DNA from: Heterobilharzia americana
Taxonomy: Eukaryota; Platyhelminthes; Trematoda; Strigeidida; Schistosomatidae
Reading direction: 5' to 3'
Length of the DNA: 64,000 bases
Assembly (NCBI GenBank): GCA_944470555.2
Contig: OX104127.1
Coordinates: 28,163,661-28,227,660 of the forward strand
The first letter of the stretch is position 1; every line of letters begins with the position of its first letter. Below the pieces are notes generated by a model. The model was not told where the DNA came from, did not search any database, and saw only the letters and a list, made by a program, of their open reading frames with translations. This document shows positions 47,857-59,927 of the stretch, in pieces. A program made the position numbers and the translations under genes.

Positions 47857-48444
47857 TTAATCCTGTGAAATAAGGAAAAAACTGTTTTCATTCGTACAAT
47901 CATGAATCCAACGTAAAATCTCATGAATAAAGATAAACTCTTTAAAGCAATGGAACCAATGAAATATGAGAGAAAATGTTTGTTGGGAATACTTCAAAAA
48001 AACGCTTATCCAGAGAATTTCATCAAGAGAAGATTTCAAACGAGTAAAGTCTAGGTCTGATACGAAAATACACACAAAAATCATCCATTTAAACATCAAG
48101 AAGATCTCATATACAACAGCCAGATAGAATAGAATAGCAGTGTCACATAAACCAATAACATCGCTACAATCTATTCTATGCAAACCAAAAGAAGCAGTCA
48201 ACAAAGAGAAATGACCAACGTTATCTACAAAATCAACCCCAAAAATTAGAATGCCACTACGTGTAACGGTCTGGCAGACCAATACTGCAATGCCATCAGT
48301 CTGAATACAATATTTGAGCCTATTTAAAACAAATGAAATGCAAAAAGCAACCGACTCAAATGCCAGTGAACTGACATTAGTAACAGCACAAGAATTGTAG
48401 GCATAAAAAGACATGAGAAACATACTACTAAATGATATGGGCAA
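47857..48444 (-). CDS. Unassigned hydrophobic open frame (195 codons)
   Basis: The longest open frame in the window without retroelement similarity. It has no ATG at its upstream edge; the first in-frame ATG is 8 codons in, and an in-frame TAA lies 6 codons before 48444. The translation is rich in Phe, Ile, Leu, Val and Cys with at least three membrane-like stretches (around residues 22-40, 60-72 and 102-127) and few prolines. It could be one exon of a multi-pass membrane protein, or chance, since AT-rich DNA read with T-rich codons gives hydrophobic frames. An AG acceptor candidate lies just upstream, with a poor pyrimidine tract. No homologue recognised. Confidence 0.2.
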   Translation of the reverse strand: MPISFSSMFLMSFYAYNSCAVTNVSSLAFESVAFCISFVLNRLKYCIQTDGIAVLVCQTVTRSGILIFGVDFVDNVGHFSLLTASFGLHRIDCSDVIGLCDTAILFYLAVVYEIFLMFKWMIFVCIFVSDLDFTRLKSSLDEILWISVFLKYSQQTFSLIFHWFHCFKEFIFIHEILRWIHDCTNENSFFLISQD

Positions 48445-49765
48445 TTGAGGACAATTTGCTTAGATCAGCAGTGCTTCACATTTCGAACATTGTGAACTAA
48501 ACACTGGACTTTTGAGATTGTCTTTATGATGACAATCCTTTTGATTAGCAGTCACTCTGAATATGCGTACAACACATTTCGCTACAAAAGTTTAAGTACC
48601 ATATTGAAGCTGTTCATAATTCTTCTAAATCTTTATCTTAAGATGAACACTGACCCATTGACATAGTGGTTTAAAGGTGTCGAATAACTGTTTGTGAACC
48701 AGCAACTGATATCCTTTTACATTTATCTATAAAGACAACAGAGCACGTGCTATCACTTCACTCAAAATATTACTTAAGCCCTAAATTTGTTTATGGTAAG
48801 TTCCGAGAAGGAACTTCAAATAAGCATTGTTTCTATGCTTACACAGGAAACCTTGATATCTCTAGGAATCCAAATATTAGGGTCATATGGTCAATGATTA
48901 AAATGATAACAGTCTCTGTGTATTAATAAGGTTCTAACTGATAATTGATTTCAGAAATAACATTTTCGATTTTAAACAATTCGCTTGATATCCTAATGCA
49001 TTCTGTTAACACTCCGTTCTTTTCTAAGGTTTTCTTGGTTGCGGTAACAAGAAGCTCTGCAAAAAAGTTAAGGAAAACAAATGTTTCAATTCAATAATCA
49101 TTTCAGATATATTTTCCACTAGGTGTTTACTTAAAGTGTACTTATATTTAAATAGTTTAAAGTTTTGCATTTTTTATAAGATAATATATTATCCATCGAA
49201 CAAAGACCAACTGTTCTAATTAATTTTTATAAATTTGAACTGTATTCTCGTGTGTGTTCTTTCACTGACTGCCTTTTGTAAATGTCGAAGTTTTTAAAGA
49301 AATAACATTTCTCAACATTTTATTTTAAAATCTTTAAATGTTTGTTATTCATTTAGTGTTTATCGAAAATTAATCCTATCTACAGAGAATTAGATAAGTC
49401 TTTAGTGAAAATTATTCTAAAATATTGTTATGAAAATAGAGAAAATTTTCTACATACATCATACAACTGAGATTCAATATTCAAAAACACATTAAAAATG
49501 AAATATTGGAATAATTTAGATGATGACGAGAAAATGCGGTAGTTATTAAAGCGCATAACTAAAAAATGGTCTAAAAACTTATCTAACAATAAAGATGTAG
49601 TTTTAACTTTTAGACATTCTCTCTACGATAATACGCTATATCGATAAATAAATTTCTCTAAAAATAACATTGACAAGTAAAAAGCGAAGTTATCTACAAG
49701 GTTTGAAGATGAAATCGATCTAAATAACCGTCATAATAAAATACCCTAATATCTTATGAGTAAAG
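48445..49765. other. AT-rich spacer
   Basis: A weak tRNA-like string (GACATAGTGGTTTAAAGGTG near 48661) hints at a worn SINE. Otherwise nothing recognised. Confidence 0.4.
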
Positions 49766-50461
49766 AATCAAAGATTGATGGGAGAAAACTGAACGAAATA
49801 GTCGCTTTCACCTACCAACCAGGCAGCATTATTTCAACTACAGTCGGTAGCGGCACAGTTGAGAATGTCAAAACCACGATAAAAAAAAAAAAACAGGCTT
49901 CCACTTATCTGAAGTCACGATCGAGATCTACTACACTCAACACAAAGAAGAATATACGGAATCTAAACACCAATTCAGTAAAGTCACTTCTTCTATGTGA
50001 TGCTTCAGAAATTTGGCGTGTCGAGAAAAGCATTTCCAACAAACTACAGACGCTCATCAACAGCTGCCGTCTACCCTCACTCGATACTGAAGATGGAGAT
50101 CAGATGAGCAGAATAATAAGAATCAGCAACAAGCAACTCTGGCCAGTTGGTGACGAACCAACCCAGAATGTATCACCCAACAAATATGCAGAAGGAGGTT
50201 GATATGAATTGGATTGGGCATACACTGAGAAGGCCGATTGGGGACATCATGGTCAGGCGAGGCCCTTGAGTGGAATGCAAATGGGAAACGATGGGTTGGG
50301 CGTCTGAGTCGTGGGTGACATGGAGGAGATGGTGTGAGGAAGAAGTGAAAGCTTGTGGGCAGTGTTGGAGCGAGGTTGAAGGGACTGGAGATAAGAGAGT
50401 GGAATGGAGTCGTGCTACTGAAGTCCTATGTTTCACTAGGAACCTAAAAGAAAAATAATAA
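49766..50461 (+). mobile_element. RTE 3'-end fragment, young subfamily
   Basis: About 700 bp, very similar to the minus-strand fragments at 59928-60672 and 63067-63678. Frame 49756-50202 encodes the post-RT block (SVKSLLLCDASEIWRVEKSI and ISNKQLW). The terminal coding part and a short AATAATAATA tail follow. A run of about 13 A (49880-49892) replaces the AAAAAAAACAT of the relatives. 5'-truncated; no target-site duplication seen. Confidence 0.88.
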
Positions 50462-51589
50462 TATAAATGCTCAAATTCGCATAGAAAAATAGTTCAAAGA
50501 AATCTCAAACTAAGATTTAAGCGTGGACACATCTCCTGAAAGAAACATATAGAAATACATCATATTTGGAACCATTTTACAAAACGTTACTTGGAAGAAA
50601 GTTTTCAAAAGGGACTGTACTTTAATTAATTAAGAACTGAAAATTTTGTTTAGGTTATAAGAAAGTTTTCGTATTTTGGTGTCGGCGGTCCATTCGTAAA
50701 ACCGAGATCCAGATGAGAAATGAATTAAAAAACTACTTATATTTGTACTCGGTGTATTTCACAGCTGTTCGGCTTTTTATCCAAAATTGAACACATCATA
50801 GGAAAGCGTTTTACCTCTTTGAAGGAGTTAACACTAATTATGCAAACATACATTATCGTTTGCATAATCATAATTTACCAAATAAGCACCCACAAACGTT
50901 GATAGAATCTCGTTCCAGAACTAGTGAATCAACGTTTTACTTCACCGTTTAATATATAAGAACAATTGTTTTTAACTGGTTCTTTACGTCTTGCACTGAA
51001 GTGTCTTACAAAATAGTTGAATTAATGTGGTCCATAGGTCATGCTATGTGCAATCAGTTCGCAGGGAATTTGTTTGCCTTTTATTAGGCTTTATTCTCAC
51101 ATTATCAATTGAATATATAGTGTATGTCTGTCAGAGCATTTTTCAACAGGATAATCATATCATTCATTATGATGAAGTTCTTTATCATTTCTATAAAAAC
51201 TGTTACTCCTCTCTAACTGCTAATGTTAGTAAAAGTTAATCAATCTAGCAATACGCTTCATGCTTTGAACACTGAATTACCTTTCACTTTCCAGTTACGC
51301 GTAATATGTATATTTACTTGTGTGAATTGAATAGTGAAATGTACCATTATCTCGGTAAGAACATTGCATTGTACTTGAAGAGAAATATAGTTATACTGTC
51401 CACTGTCTTGCATCACAGTTTCTAGTCTAGACAAAAATGTTAACTATGTTCTTTTTCCCTAATGAACTATACACAAGCCTTAGACACTTCCCAGATCACT
51501 CTTGTAAAATAAACTTACCATAGCTCAGAGTGAGCCATGCGTTACAAACTGCCTGTATCTTTATCTTTTTCAAAAGAAACAGTATACTG
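50462..51589. other. AT-rich spacer
   Basis: Nothing recognised. Confidence 0.45.
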
Positions 51590-52375
51590 TCTATAAAGGT
51601 GGGCAATCCACTTCATTGCCTACTGAAGCTAGTGTGCCTCAAGTAGCAGTGCTTTCTCAGTTTCTGTTCTCCCTCTTGTTACATGATTTACCTTATTCTG
51701 TAGAGACTAATTTTGTTAAATATGCTGATCTGATAGCTTCTATTCTAGTTAACCCTCATTTAGACTACCGTGAATTAAATGGATTCTTATCTGTAATTGA
51801 CCACTGCTCACTCTCATCTGGTCTCAAGCTAAAATCTTCTGGATGCCAGACTGTTATTTTAGCCTCAGTTGTGAATAAGACTTGTGTCAGCTGCTCAAGT
51901 CCTTTGACTTCTGTTGTACTGATGGTATTTCAGCAGAAAGTATATCGAGTTTTAACTTTCTTGTATTAAAATTTACATTTGATCTTTCGTGGTTGTCTCA
52001 TATCTTGCTGACTTGTAACAAAAATCTTTAGTTTAACGTTTTGCTTAAAGAAACTGAATCTCTCTGGCACAACTGAACTTCCACTTTTACAACTTATTAA
52101 TTTATGCATTTTACCTATTCTCCTCTATCGTACCTCGTTGATCTTTCCTAGTCTTCTAAATAAAGACTATGTTAGATTGAGTAGGGCTTTGAAAGCCATC
52201 AGTGGGATGAGTACAATGCCTCTGGCCCAACTTATTAATACTGTAGTTGACAAACATTGAAATTCTAGCAAGCGACTACCTACAGTAATTTTAACTGACA
52301 CTGAACAATTACTTCGTTCACGGCTATCTCCTTGTATCTCGCAAGAGAGGAGAAGAAGAAATTACATGTGAGGAA
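51590..52375 (+). mobile_element. CR1-clade (SR1/Perere-like) retrotransposon fragment
   Basis: Frame 51616-51969 carries PTEASVPQVAVLSQFLFSLL (RT motif B region; family PQGSVLSP), DLPYSVETNFVKYADLIAS (motif C; the DD is reduced to one D) and the SVIDHCSLSSGLKLKSSGCQ block. After frameshifts, LLQLINLCILPILLYRTSL and SRALKAISGMS near 52090-52210 match the C-terminal RT extension of CR1-type elements. Truncated at both ends; inactive. Confidence 0.8.
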
Positions 52376-54640
52376 AAAGTGTTAGAATAGAACTTACATA
52401 TTCGAAGTGTTGTAGAGGAGTATAAACATATATCTATTTTGTTATTGTTGCAATATATCATGTTCAGAATTCCAAATTGTATCACAAGTTGTTTAAAATA
52501 AAGTGAATTATTCTTCTTCTTATTCAACAAATAAGCAGAACTGTGGAGATTTCAATCGATTATGAAAAGTGCTTTCAAGTGAGATCAGTAATCGCCAAAA
52601 ATGAATTTGGCACGTATTTGGAAGTAAGTTCATGCTTATTCCCATAAAAATGATATCTAATTGGTTTACTTTATGATTGTTTTATCTTTTAATGAACATT
52701 TATCTAATTTTGAAATATTTTTTTCTCCTTAAAGTCTTGATATTTAAAGTGATGTGAAAACAAAAGAAACTGTTTCTTTTCCCGGTTAAAATTACCCCCA
52801 AACAAATCTGTCAAACTAACTTGAAATTTCTAAACTAAATCATCTTAAAGTCAGCTGAAATCTTGAGGAATCTCAAGAATAAGAAAAAGAAAATATAACA
52901 GGTAGACAGACAAAATCAACGTAGAACCTAACACACAACTGTATCTGTTCAAATTAACAGATAAGTAGAAAAGGAATGATACCGTAGTAGACAAAGTTCT
53001 GTGAAAGAATGAACAAATTAAATATAGCAGTTTAATGCAAATATTTTACCTCTAGAAGATATGAGAGAGTGATAACCTATGCACCGTCTTGACCAGTTTT
53101 CAGCTATTTCACTATGATTCCTCAACAACTGTTTTTTGCCATCTCAAAGACACCACCCTGCAACCAGAATGATGCATATTTTCTCTTTTTTAGTCAAGTA
53201 TACTTTTCATGATGTAAATGAACAATGATCACTCTTCTTTTTAGTTTTCTGCAACATTATTTATGCATATATAACTAATTCAGCGTCTTGAAGCTAAGTC
53301 TGCATATTCAGGCACATAAATTATACTTATTAAGAAGTGTATATAAATAATAAGAAAACATCGAAATTTAGCAAAGCGAACAAGAGTTTAATCGGTTGCA
53401 AATTTAGCTTTATTTATAAACATTTATAGAAGAAAGATATCAGCATAATCTAACTAGGCATACTATCTGCTGTCCCTTCACTTAAATATGAAGAGAAAGA
53501 AAATTTAGTACAAAGAAATATAATAAGTCACACGAAATTTGTAAATCTGCGTATTCTGTACATTTTAGCATGCGATATTTATCTTATTTTATACCACTTA
53601 ACTATGGAAGCAGACAAAATGTAAAAACTGATCAAGTAGCATCATTCCATCAGCACTTTTTGACCACGTAAGCATATAGTACTTACTGTGATGAAAGGTA
53701 AAGTTAAAAACGCTTCTCAACCCACAATGCAAATTAAATACAACAAATGTATTGGTTTCTTGCAGAATGCTGTGTTGTAATTTGTTGGATGTATGTCGCC
53801 TTAAGCGTAGAAACATGTTAAAACTGTGAGATATTTCACTGCTTCCTTGTCAAGCTTTTTCGTTTTTCAATTTTCTTTTACTTTTAACTGTAAGTAGATC
53901 CTGTGTATCTGTTGAGTCATCCACTCACATTTCTCGCTTCCACTTTTCCCTTACAAACTCTCTTGGTCACCACTAAAATCTCATTCTTCTACCCACCCTC
54001 TGCAAAAACGTACCTACCTACAGGCTGGACGAAACCCTGTCAACAGCTGATCTTTACACAGACATCAATTAGTTTCCTTTTAAAAACTGTTGAGAATTTA
54101 AGATCCTTTGTCAAAAACTTCTCGGCAATACTCAGCTTTTAATCATTGGTAGTAAAATGTAGATGCTTTAGGCAGCGTGCCGTGAAATTATAAATCTGTC
54201 TGTTCAATAAGTTTCACCAAGTCTCGTTTTTAGGAAAAGTCTGACATCTTAATTCACTCATTTGAAAGTCACTAGATTTTGTTCGCTCTTATGGTTCCAT
54301 TCAGGGGTATTAAACTTTTCCTTTAAGGGAACGATGTTTAGATCTTTAGAAATAACCGATAGTCACCTAATTTTTTTCACAGAAAATAAGCATAGTATTG
54401 AGTTTCCGGGAAAAACATTTATATGTGTACCTACAATGTCGACTGGTAGAACAAAGTCAATGAATGCCTGTAAATAAATTTCTGGGTCTTACAGGACAAA
54501 TTCTGTCGTCTTACCAATTTTTCATCTTCTAAGGAACCAAAGGACGGTAAAATATGTAATTTAAAGGTTATTCTTGAAGCGCACTTAAGTATATCTTGTT
54601 ATTATAGAAACAACGAGTATACAAAATATAACTTATTTCA
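52376..54640. other. AT-rich spacer
   Basis: Open frames near 53598-53816 (minus) and 53903-54142 (plus) match nothing I recognise. No repeats found. Confidence 0.4.
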
Positions 54641-55038
54641 GAAGTAGTACTCATCAAGGACTGACATCAGTTGGGGAGCCACTGAAAATCTGGGAGCACT
54701 GGACAGCTGTTTCCCCACAGTATGGGATTCCTCAGCAGTAAGCACCCACGACCCGGCTAGGGATCCAACTCAAGACCTTCAGGTTTCACGGCGAACGCGT
54801 TAACCATTCAGCTACTGGGTCGGTTTCCAGTGGTTCACAATTTCCAACTTCTATCCATTCACGACCTAGCGTGACTATCATCCAAGGTCTTCAGTTAGCA
54901 TCCAGTTTAGATCCTACTGGTTGACCCCATAGGTCATGGCTTCTCATTAGAGCTTCCTGATATCCATCTGGAAGCACGTCACTAATGAGCACTATACAGT
55001 AATGCATTTTGATGTCAGTCCATGATGAATACTACTTC
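54641..55038. repeat. Inverted hammerhead-SINE composite (fold-back), copy 2
   Basis: Termini 54641-54668 and 55011-55038 are inverted repeats matching at 26 of 28 positions (GAAGTAGTA.TCATCA.GGAC...). The left unit is a minus-strand SINE with A box 54797-54816 (GTAGCTGAATGGTTAACGCG), B-box region 54761-54774 (CTTGAGTTGGATCC) and hammerhead relic 54708-54736 (CTGAGGA ... GAAAC, stem II shifted). The spacer 54850-55005 aligns with that of 33715-34262. The right hammerhead unit present in copy 1 is missing here. Confidence 0.82.
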
Positions 55039-55494
55039 TAAATTTAAAATTTTATTCATCTCAAAAATAACTCATTTGAGTTCAAATTCGACTTTTCCAA
55101 AAGTTATGTTAAATAAATGTGTAACTTAACTACTAGGAAAAGCTAGGAACCTTTCTGGCAGTAAATCTCTTGTAGATGAAAAACAGATACTTTTCTTGAG
55201 ACTTTGAGAGAAGAAACCTACTCCTTTTCAATTAGGTCTTCATCTTAGACTCTACACTAATATACGGTTTTACAATCTAATCAAATTACCATTCACGTTT
55301 TAGAAATAATGATATAAATAATCAACAGATTTATTAAAACTAGAAATATGAAGCAGGCTATTCTTAAGTAAATAGAGTGATTTTCGTTGTGTTCATTCAT
55401 TCACAATAAGCGATTCCGTAATAATAAGAAAACGAATGAATAGTGATAGAAACAAGAAGAGGAAGAGGTGAACAAAGTAATCGTAGAAGTAACA
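55039..55494. other. AT-rich spacer
   Basis: Nothing recognised. Confidence 0.45.
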
Positions 55495-55929
55495 TCATAT
55501 TGACGGCCACAGCGATGAAAGTGGTCGAACTAACTTCTTTTGAATACAAAGGCTAGTTTTGTAAAGGAGGATTGCAATCGCCTCTATTATGTCAAGTAGG
55601 CGAGTGCGTAATCCGTGTGGTAAATTAATTGGAATCTGATGGATGATTTTGAAAGCTTTTCCAGTAACCACCTGATGTCCTGTGTCAACTAAGTGTGCAA
55701 GTATGGAGCTCTTTATAGTTCTAATTTGTCCCTTGTTCAGCCATGATGAGTGGTGCTCAGAAATTCGACGATGGAACTGTCTCATTGTACGCCCAATGTA
55801 ACTAGCTTCACAGGAGCATTTGAATTGATAAATGCACATGGAAGGGGCAGAATAAGGCAGATTGTCCTTATTTCTTACAACTAGAATCGGGTGTCTGAGA
55901 AGGCTTTGTGGAAGACTCTTTTCATGCAC
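55495..55929 (-). pseudogene. Penelope-like element GIY-YIG endonuclease fragment
   Basis: A 144-codon open frame. MCIYQFKCSCEASYIGRTMR (residues 31-50) is the GIY-YIG core with a paired-cysteine CSC, followed by FHRRISEHHSSWL (catalytic Arg and EH pair). SSILAHLVDTGHQVV and LLDIIEAIAILLYKTSLC form the C-terminal part. The domain itself has no stop, but no RT is attached upstream. Same family as the remnant at 8795-9085. In PLEs this domain nicks target DNA. Confidence 0.85.
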
Positions 55930-56137
55930 TGTGTGATAATCTCACTGGCAATGTCACTTACATCATCATGTTTGAGATATAATCTTCGGACATTCATCAA
56001 AATCTATGTTCAAATTAATGTACTTAATTAAATTCCAAAATTGTGATGCAATAAAACGAAAATATATGAATAGACTGATTTATTTCCTATATTGTAGTTA
56101 AATAACGAAGTCTGAAGATAGAAATTTAAGATTACTA

Positions 56138-56177
<40 letters not shown>

Positions 56178-56551
56178 ACAGTAGCTGTTAATTTGACTTT
56201 CACTTGAAACTGGTTTCCTGTGTTCATAAAATTTCTATTATTGCCTTATTATTGCTATGATTTTTAACGAGATTCTCGTGATCATAAATATTGTATCTTT
56301 AGAAAGCATTTTCGCATATGAGAGGTACTTCATCCTTTATAAAACTAGATCTATTTTTCTAAAATAAACTACATGTTGAGGATGGAATAATACAGCCGAA
56401 CAAATATCTTAAAGTCAGTTTTACATGTCAGTTGTTGGCTGAATTCTCAAAATCATCCTTAGCCAGTACCACAAACACTGATAACATTCTTATTTCAGTA
56501 ATCGTTCATATATTCCCAAGCAAGAAAAAAAGTAGCAATAAATACATTGTC
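55930..56551. other. AT-rich spacer with ATT repeat
   Basis: 55930-56010 may be a little more PLE sequence (minus). Includes the microsatellite at 56138-56175. Confidence 0.4.
56138..56175. repeat. (ATT)n microsatellite
   Basis: About 12 uninterrupted ATT/TAT units. RTE tails have this composition, but no RTE body adjoins it. Confidence 0.95.
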
Positions 56552-59388
56552 AACCTTGCCTGGTTAACTAGTTCACCAGTTACTAACCAGCCCTAAGCCC
56601 GGGTAAAAACGGAAGATTGGGCACAGGGCTAGCAACCCTAACCCGGAAAACGAATCCAATCGCTAAAGAAAATTCAAACCACGAAGAAAGTGTCAAACAT
56701 AAAATTATTCTTGTTCCTCGCTGTAATCGAAGAGACAAAATGATGCCGGTTGGTGAAAGACTTCAGGAAGCCAGTCGGCCGATGTAGCTTCTCTCCCTGA
56801 ATGAAAGCGAAAGTAAACGTGGGGACATGGAATGTCCGCACCAAGGCTGCCCAGATTACAAAAGAGATGAAAAGATATGGTATGGAAGTGCTTGGAATCT
56901 GCGAAAGCAGGTGGAATGGAATTGGCCTCTCCAAACTGTCAGCTGGTCTACTCCGATATTTTCAACCAGACGACGACCACGAGCACACTAAGTTTTTGAG
57001 TGGCTATCATGATGTCTTCAAGAACATTTAAGGCTCTCATGCAGTGGGAACTAATCTCCTCCTGCAGCACCAGGTTCATGACAGCAAGATTCAACTCGAA
57101 AGGAAGGAAAGTCACAATCATACAGTACTACGCTACGTACGACAAATAATTCAGATCAAGAGAAGAAGGAGGATTTCTACAGATAACTGAAGTCAGTAAT
57201 GGACAAGACCCCACCCCAGTTGGCCACATCAAAATTCTAATGGGTGACATGAATGCAAGCCAAACTGGGAGCGGACAAAGCAGGAAGAGAACTAACCATG
57301 GGTCGTGGAGCACTCAGCGAAATGAACAAGAATGGAAAACTGTTTACATAATTCTGTGCATTCAGCGATTTGGTAATTGGAGGCAGTGTGTACAAACACA
57401 AGGATATCCACAAAGCCACATGGATTTCACCAGATGGACAAATTGAAAACCGGATCGACTTCATCTGAATGTGAAGAAAGTGGAGACGCAGTCTACTTGA
57501 CACAAAGTCAAGAAGAGGATCAGATGTAGGCTCAGACCACTATCTAGTGCAAGGAGCCTGCCTTCAAAATCAAGTTGAATGTCTTCACAGAAGCTGTTGA
57601 TAGGTCATAGTTCAAGTTCAATACCTAGAAACTGAATGACGAAACCACAAAGGAAATCTTCACGTCAGCCATCTAGAGAAAGTGTGAGATATCAAGCAGC
57701 ATCCCTGAAGAAACCTGTGTGGATGAACACCAAAACTCTTTGGAAGAGATATAGAAAGAAACCTGCACAACAGTATTAGAAAGGAAAAAGAAAGAAGATA
57801 AGGAATGGATCTTGACGAACACATGGGAGCCGATCGAGGAGGGAGAGGAGGATGGTGAAGCAGAAGATAAACCAGTGCAAGGATGCTCAAAGAGATGAGG
57901 AACTGAGTACAATTTATAAAATACTGGACAGAGAAGTGGAGAAGAGTGCACTCAAAGACAAAAGACACTTCTAGGACACATTGGCAAGTGAAGCAGAACA
58001 GGGTGCTGGTAGCAGAGATCTAACCACATTGCACCAAATAACCAGGTTACTATCTGAGAAGAGATCAACACAGCACAGATGAGAACAATAAAAGATGATG
58101 AAGGAAATCTAATTACACAATAAGAGAAACAAAGGAAACAGTGGGCTGACCACTTCAAAAAGCTCTTGAATCGACCACCACCACCACCTGCACTTCGTCC
58201 AGAAATACCACTTGCAGCCGCTGAACTACCAGTGAAGACAAGTCCGACGAAAGTCGAAGTCCTGAGCGCCATAAAGTTACTGAAGTGTGGGAAAGCAGCA
58301 GGACCAGATGGCATCCTGCCTGAAACACTGAGAGCAGATGCAGGGACAACAGCAGACATGCTCACGCAACTATTGCAGAATGTCTGGAAGGAAGGAAAGC
58401 TACCCGCCTATTGATTGGAAGGAAGGCTATCGTGCCAAAAATCCAAAGAAGGGCAACCGAAGTCTTTCCAAGAACTGGCGCACAATCATGCACCTGTCAA
58501 CCTTAAGCAAAATATTATGCCGCGTCATCCTGGAGAGGCTAAAGGATGCACTGGATTCAAAACTACGACGGAACAGGTTGGCTGGCTGGATTCAGGAAGT
58601 ACAAATCATGTAAGGACCAAATTGCAACGCTACTCTACGCATCATCATAGAACAGAGTATAGAATGGCAGTCAACTCTACACCTCAACTTTATCGACTTT
58701 AAGAAGGCCTTTGACAGCTTCGACTGAGAGGTAATTTGGAAGCTACTTCAATACTACGGAATACCACAAACCTTTATCAGCCTCATTCAACAACTATATG
58801 AAGATGCCACATGCCAAGTAATTCACAATGAGAGGCTCACTTATGCCTCTGAAATGAAGACAGGGGTAAGACAAGGCTGTCTACTATCACCCATGATATT
58901 CCTGATTGTAGTGGACTGGATCATGCGATAAACAGTGAGGAGCGAGCAGAGAGGGATACGCTGGACCACGAAAAAGAACCTAGAAGATTTGGATTTCGCC
59001 GATGACTTGTGTCTGATGTCGCACAAACTTGAAGATCTATAGGCGAAAACTAACAAATTAACAAAAGAGGCAGAGCAACGAAGACGGCACTTCCTTCAAG
59101 TGAACATATATAAGACAGAGATGATGAAGATGACCAACCAACAACACCAGCAGCAGCAAGAACAACAAGCTCCAATCATGACGAACAGCAGAAATCCGAA
59201 GGAAGTAGCCTCCTTCACCTACCTAGTCAAGACAGCATCGTTTCAACTACAGGCGGCACACACGAGGAAATCAAAGGCAGGATCGGAAAAGCGAGACAGG
59301 CGTTCATTAACCTGAAAGCAGTGTGGAGATGTTTTACACTCAGCATGTGGAACAAGGTCCAGATTTTCACAACCAACGTCAATTCACT
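56552..59388 (+). mobile_element. RTE (SR2-like) retrotransposon, 3'-truncated
   Basis: Starts with the full family 5' end AACCTTGCCTGG and the conserved leader. Endonuclease blocks: VGTWNVRT and LGICESRWNGIG (frame 56801-57031), then a degraded middle. RT blocks: frame 58166-58414 (LSAIKLLKCGKAAGPDGI), FIDFKKAFDSFD near 58688-58725 (motif A), MKTGVRQGCLLSPMIFLIV near 58855-58910 (motif B) and LDFADDLCLMSH near 58990-59026 (motif C). Homology ends abruptly at about 59388, within TTTTCACAACCAACGTCAAT, about 480 bp before the expected tail. The RT is interrupted by few stops, so this is a fairly young copy. Confidence 0.9.
58166..59060 (+). pseudogene. RTE reverse transcriptase domain
   Basis: Retains motifs A (AFDS), B (VRQGCLLSP) and C (FADD) of the RTE RT, which copies element RNA into DNA at the nicked target. 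Breaks: a frame change near 58410, the motif A region ending FDSFD followed by a TGA stop, and further stops after VDWIMR and near 59041. Catalytic aspartates remain readable. Closest to the domain at 9787-10919; unlike that copy, motif B is intact here. Confidence 0.82.
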
Positions 59389-59927
59389 GCATACCCTTAC
59401 CTAGAACAAGAAACATTTTCGTGTTTTTGGTGAATAATAACTGTTCGGAGTCTAATTACTGAAGCAGGTCTTTCGAAGGGTATATTTTCTTTCCAATCAG
59501 TAAAAGGTGTTATCTCTTGTGTTCCACACATTTGTTAAAAAATAAACTCATCAATGAAACTGAGAATTTTAAATTTCCTTCACCATCTTGTATTTATATG
59601 AAGGTCGGAATCTTACAACTCGATGATAGTCCTCCAAACCACGAGAACAACAGGCAGAATCATTGGATATTGGGATCACTAATATCTACACCTGTGACAC
59701 TTGTCAAAACGTAAGAATTTTTCGCTTGAAATTCATTTATTTTCACTGTTTAGTTTTTAACTAACCGAGTAAAGAATGGACTTACATTTACAATAATTTT
59801 AACTTGTTAATAACCATGACATCCTGTATAAATTACCTGTATCGACGAGTTTGAGTCATTAAAAAGTACATTTAGGTAGACGATAAATTTTCAGTAGGTA
59901 AGTAAGCGCCACAAGCAAAACAAACGG
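59389..59927. other. AT-rich spacer
   Basis: Nothing recognised between the broken RTE and the TTA tail of the next fragment. Confidence 0.45.

Noticed and set aside
51616..51969. Host protein-coding exon
   Set aside because: The RT motif order and C-terminal continuation identify a CR1-clade fragment.
57952..58365. A 137-codon minus-strand Ser/Leu-rich frame
   Set aside because: Antisense shadow of the RTE RT region; the plus-strand frame carries the recognisable motifs.
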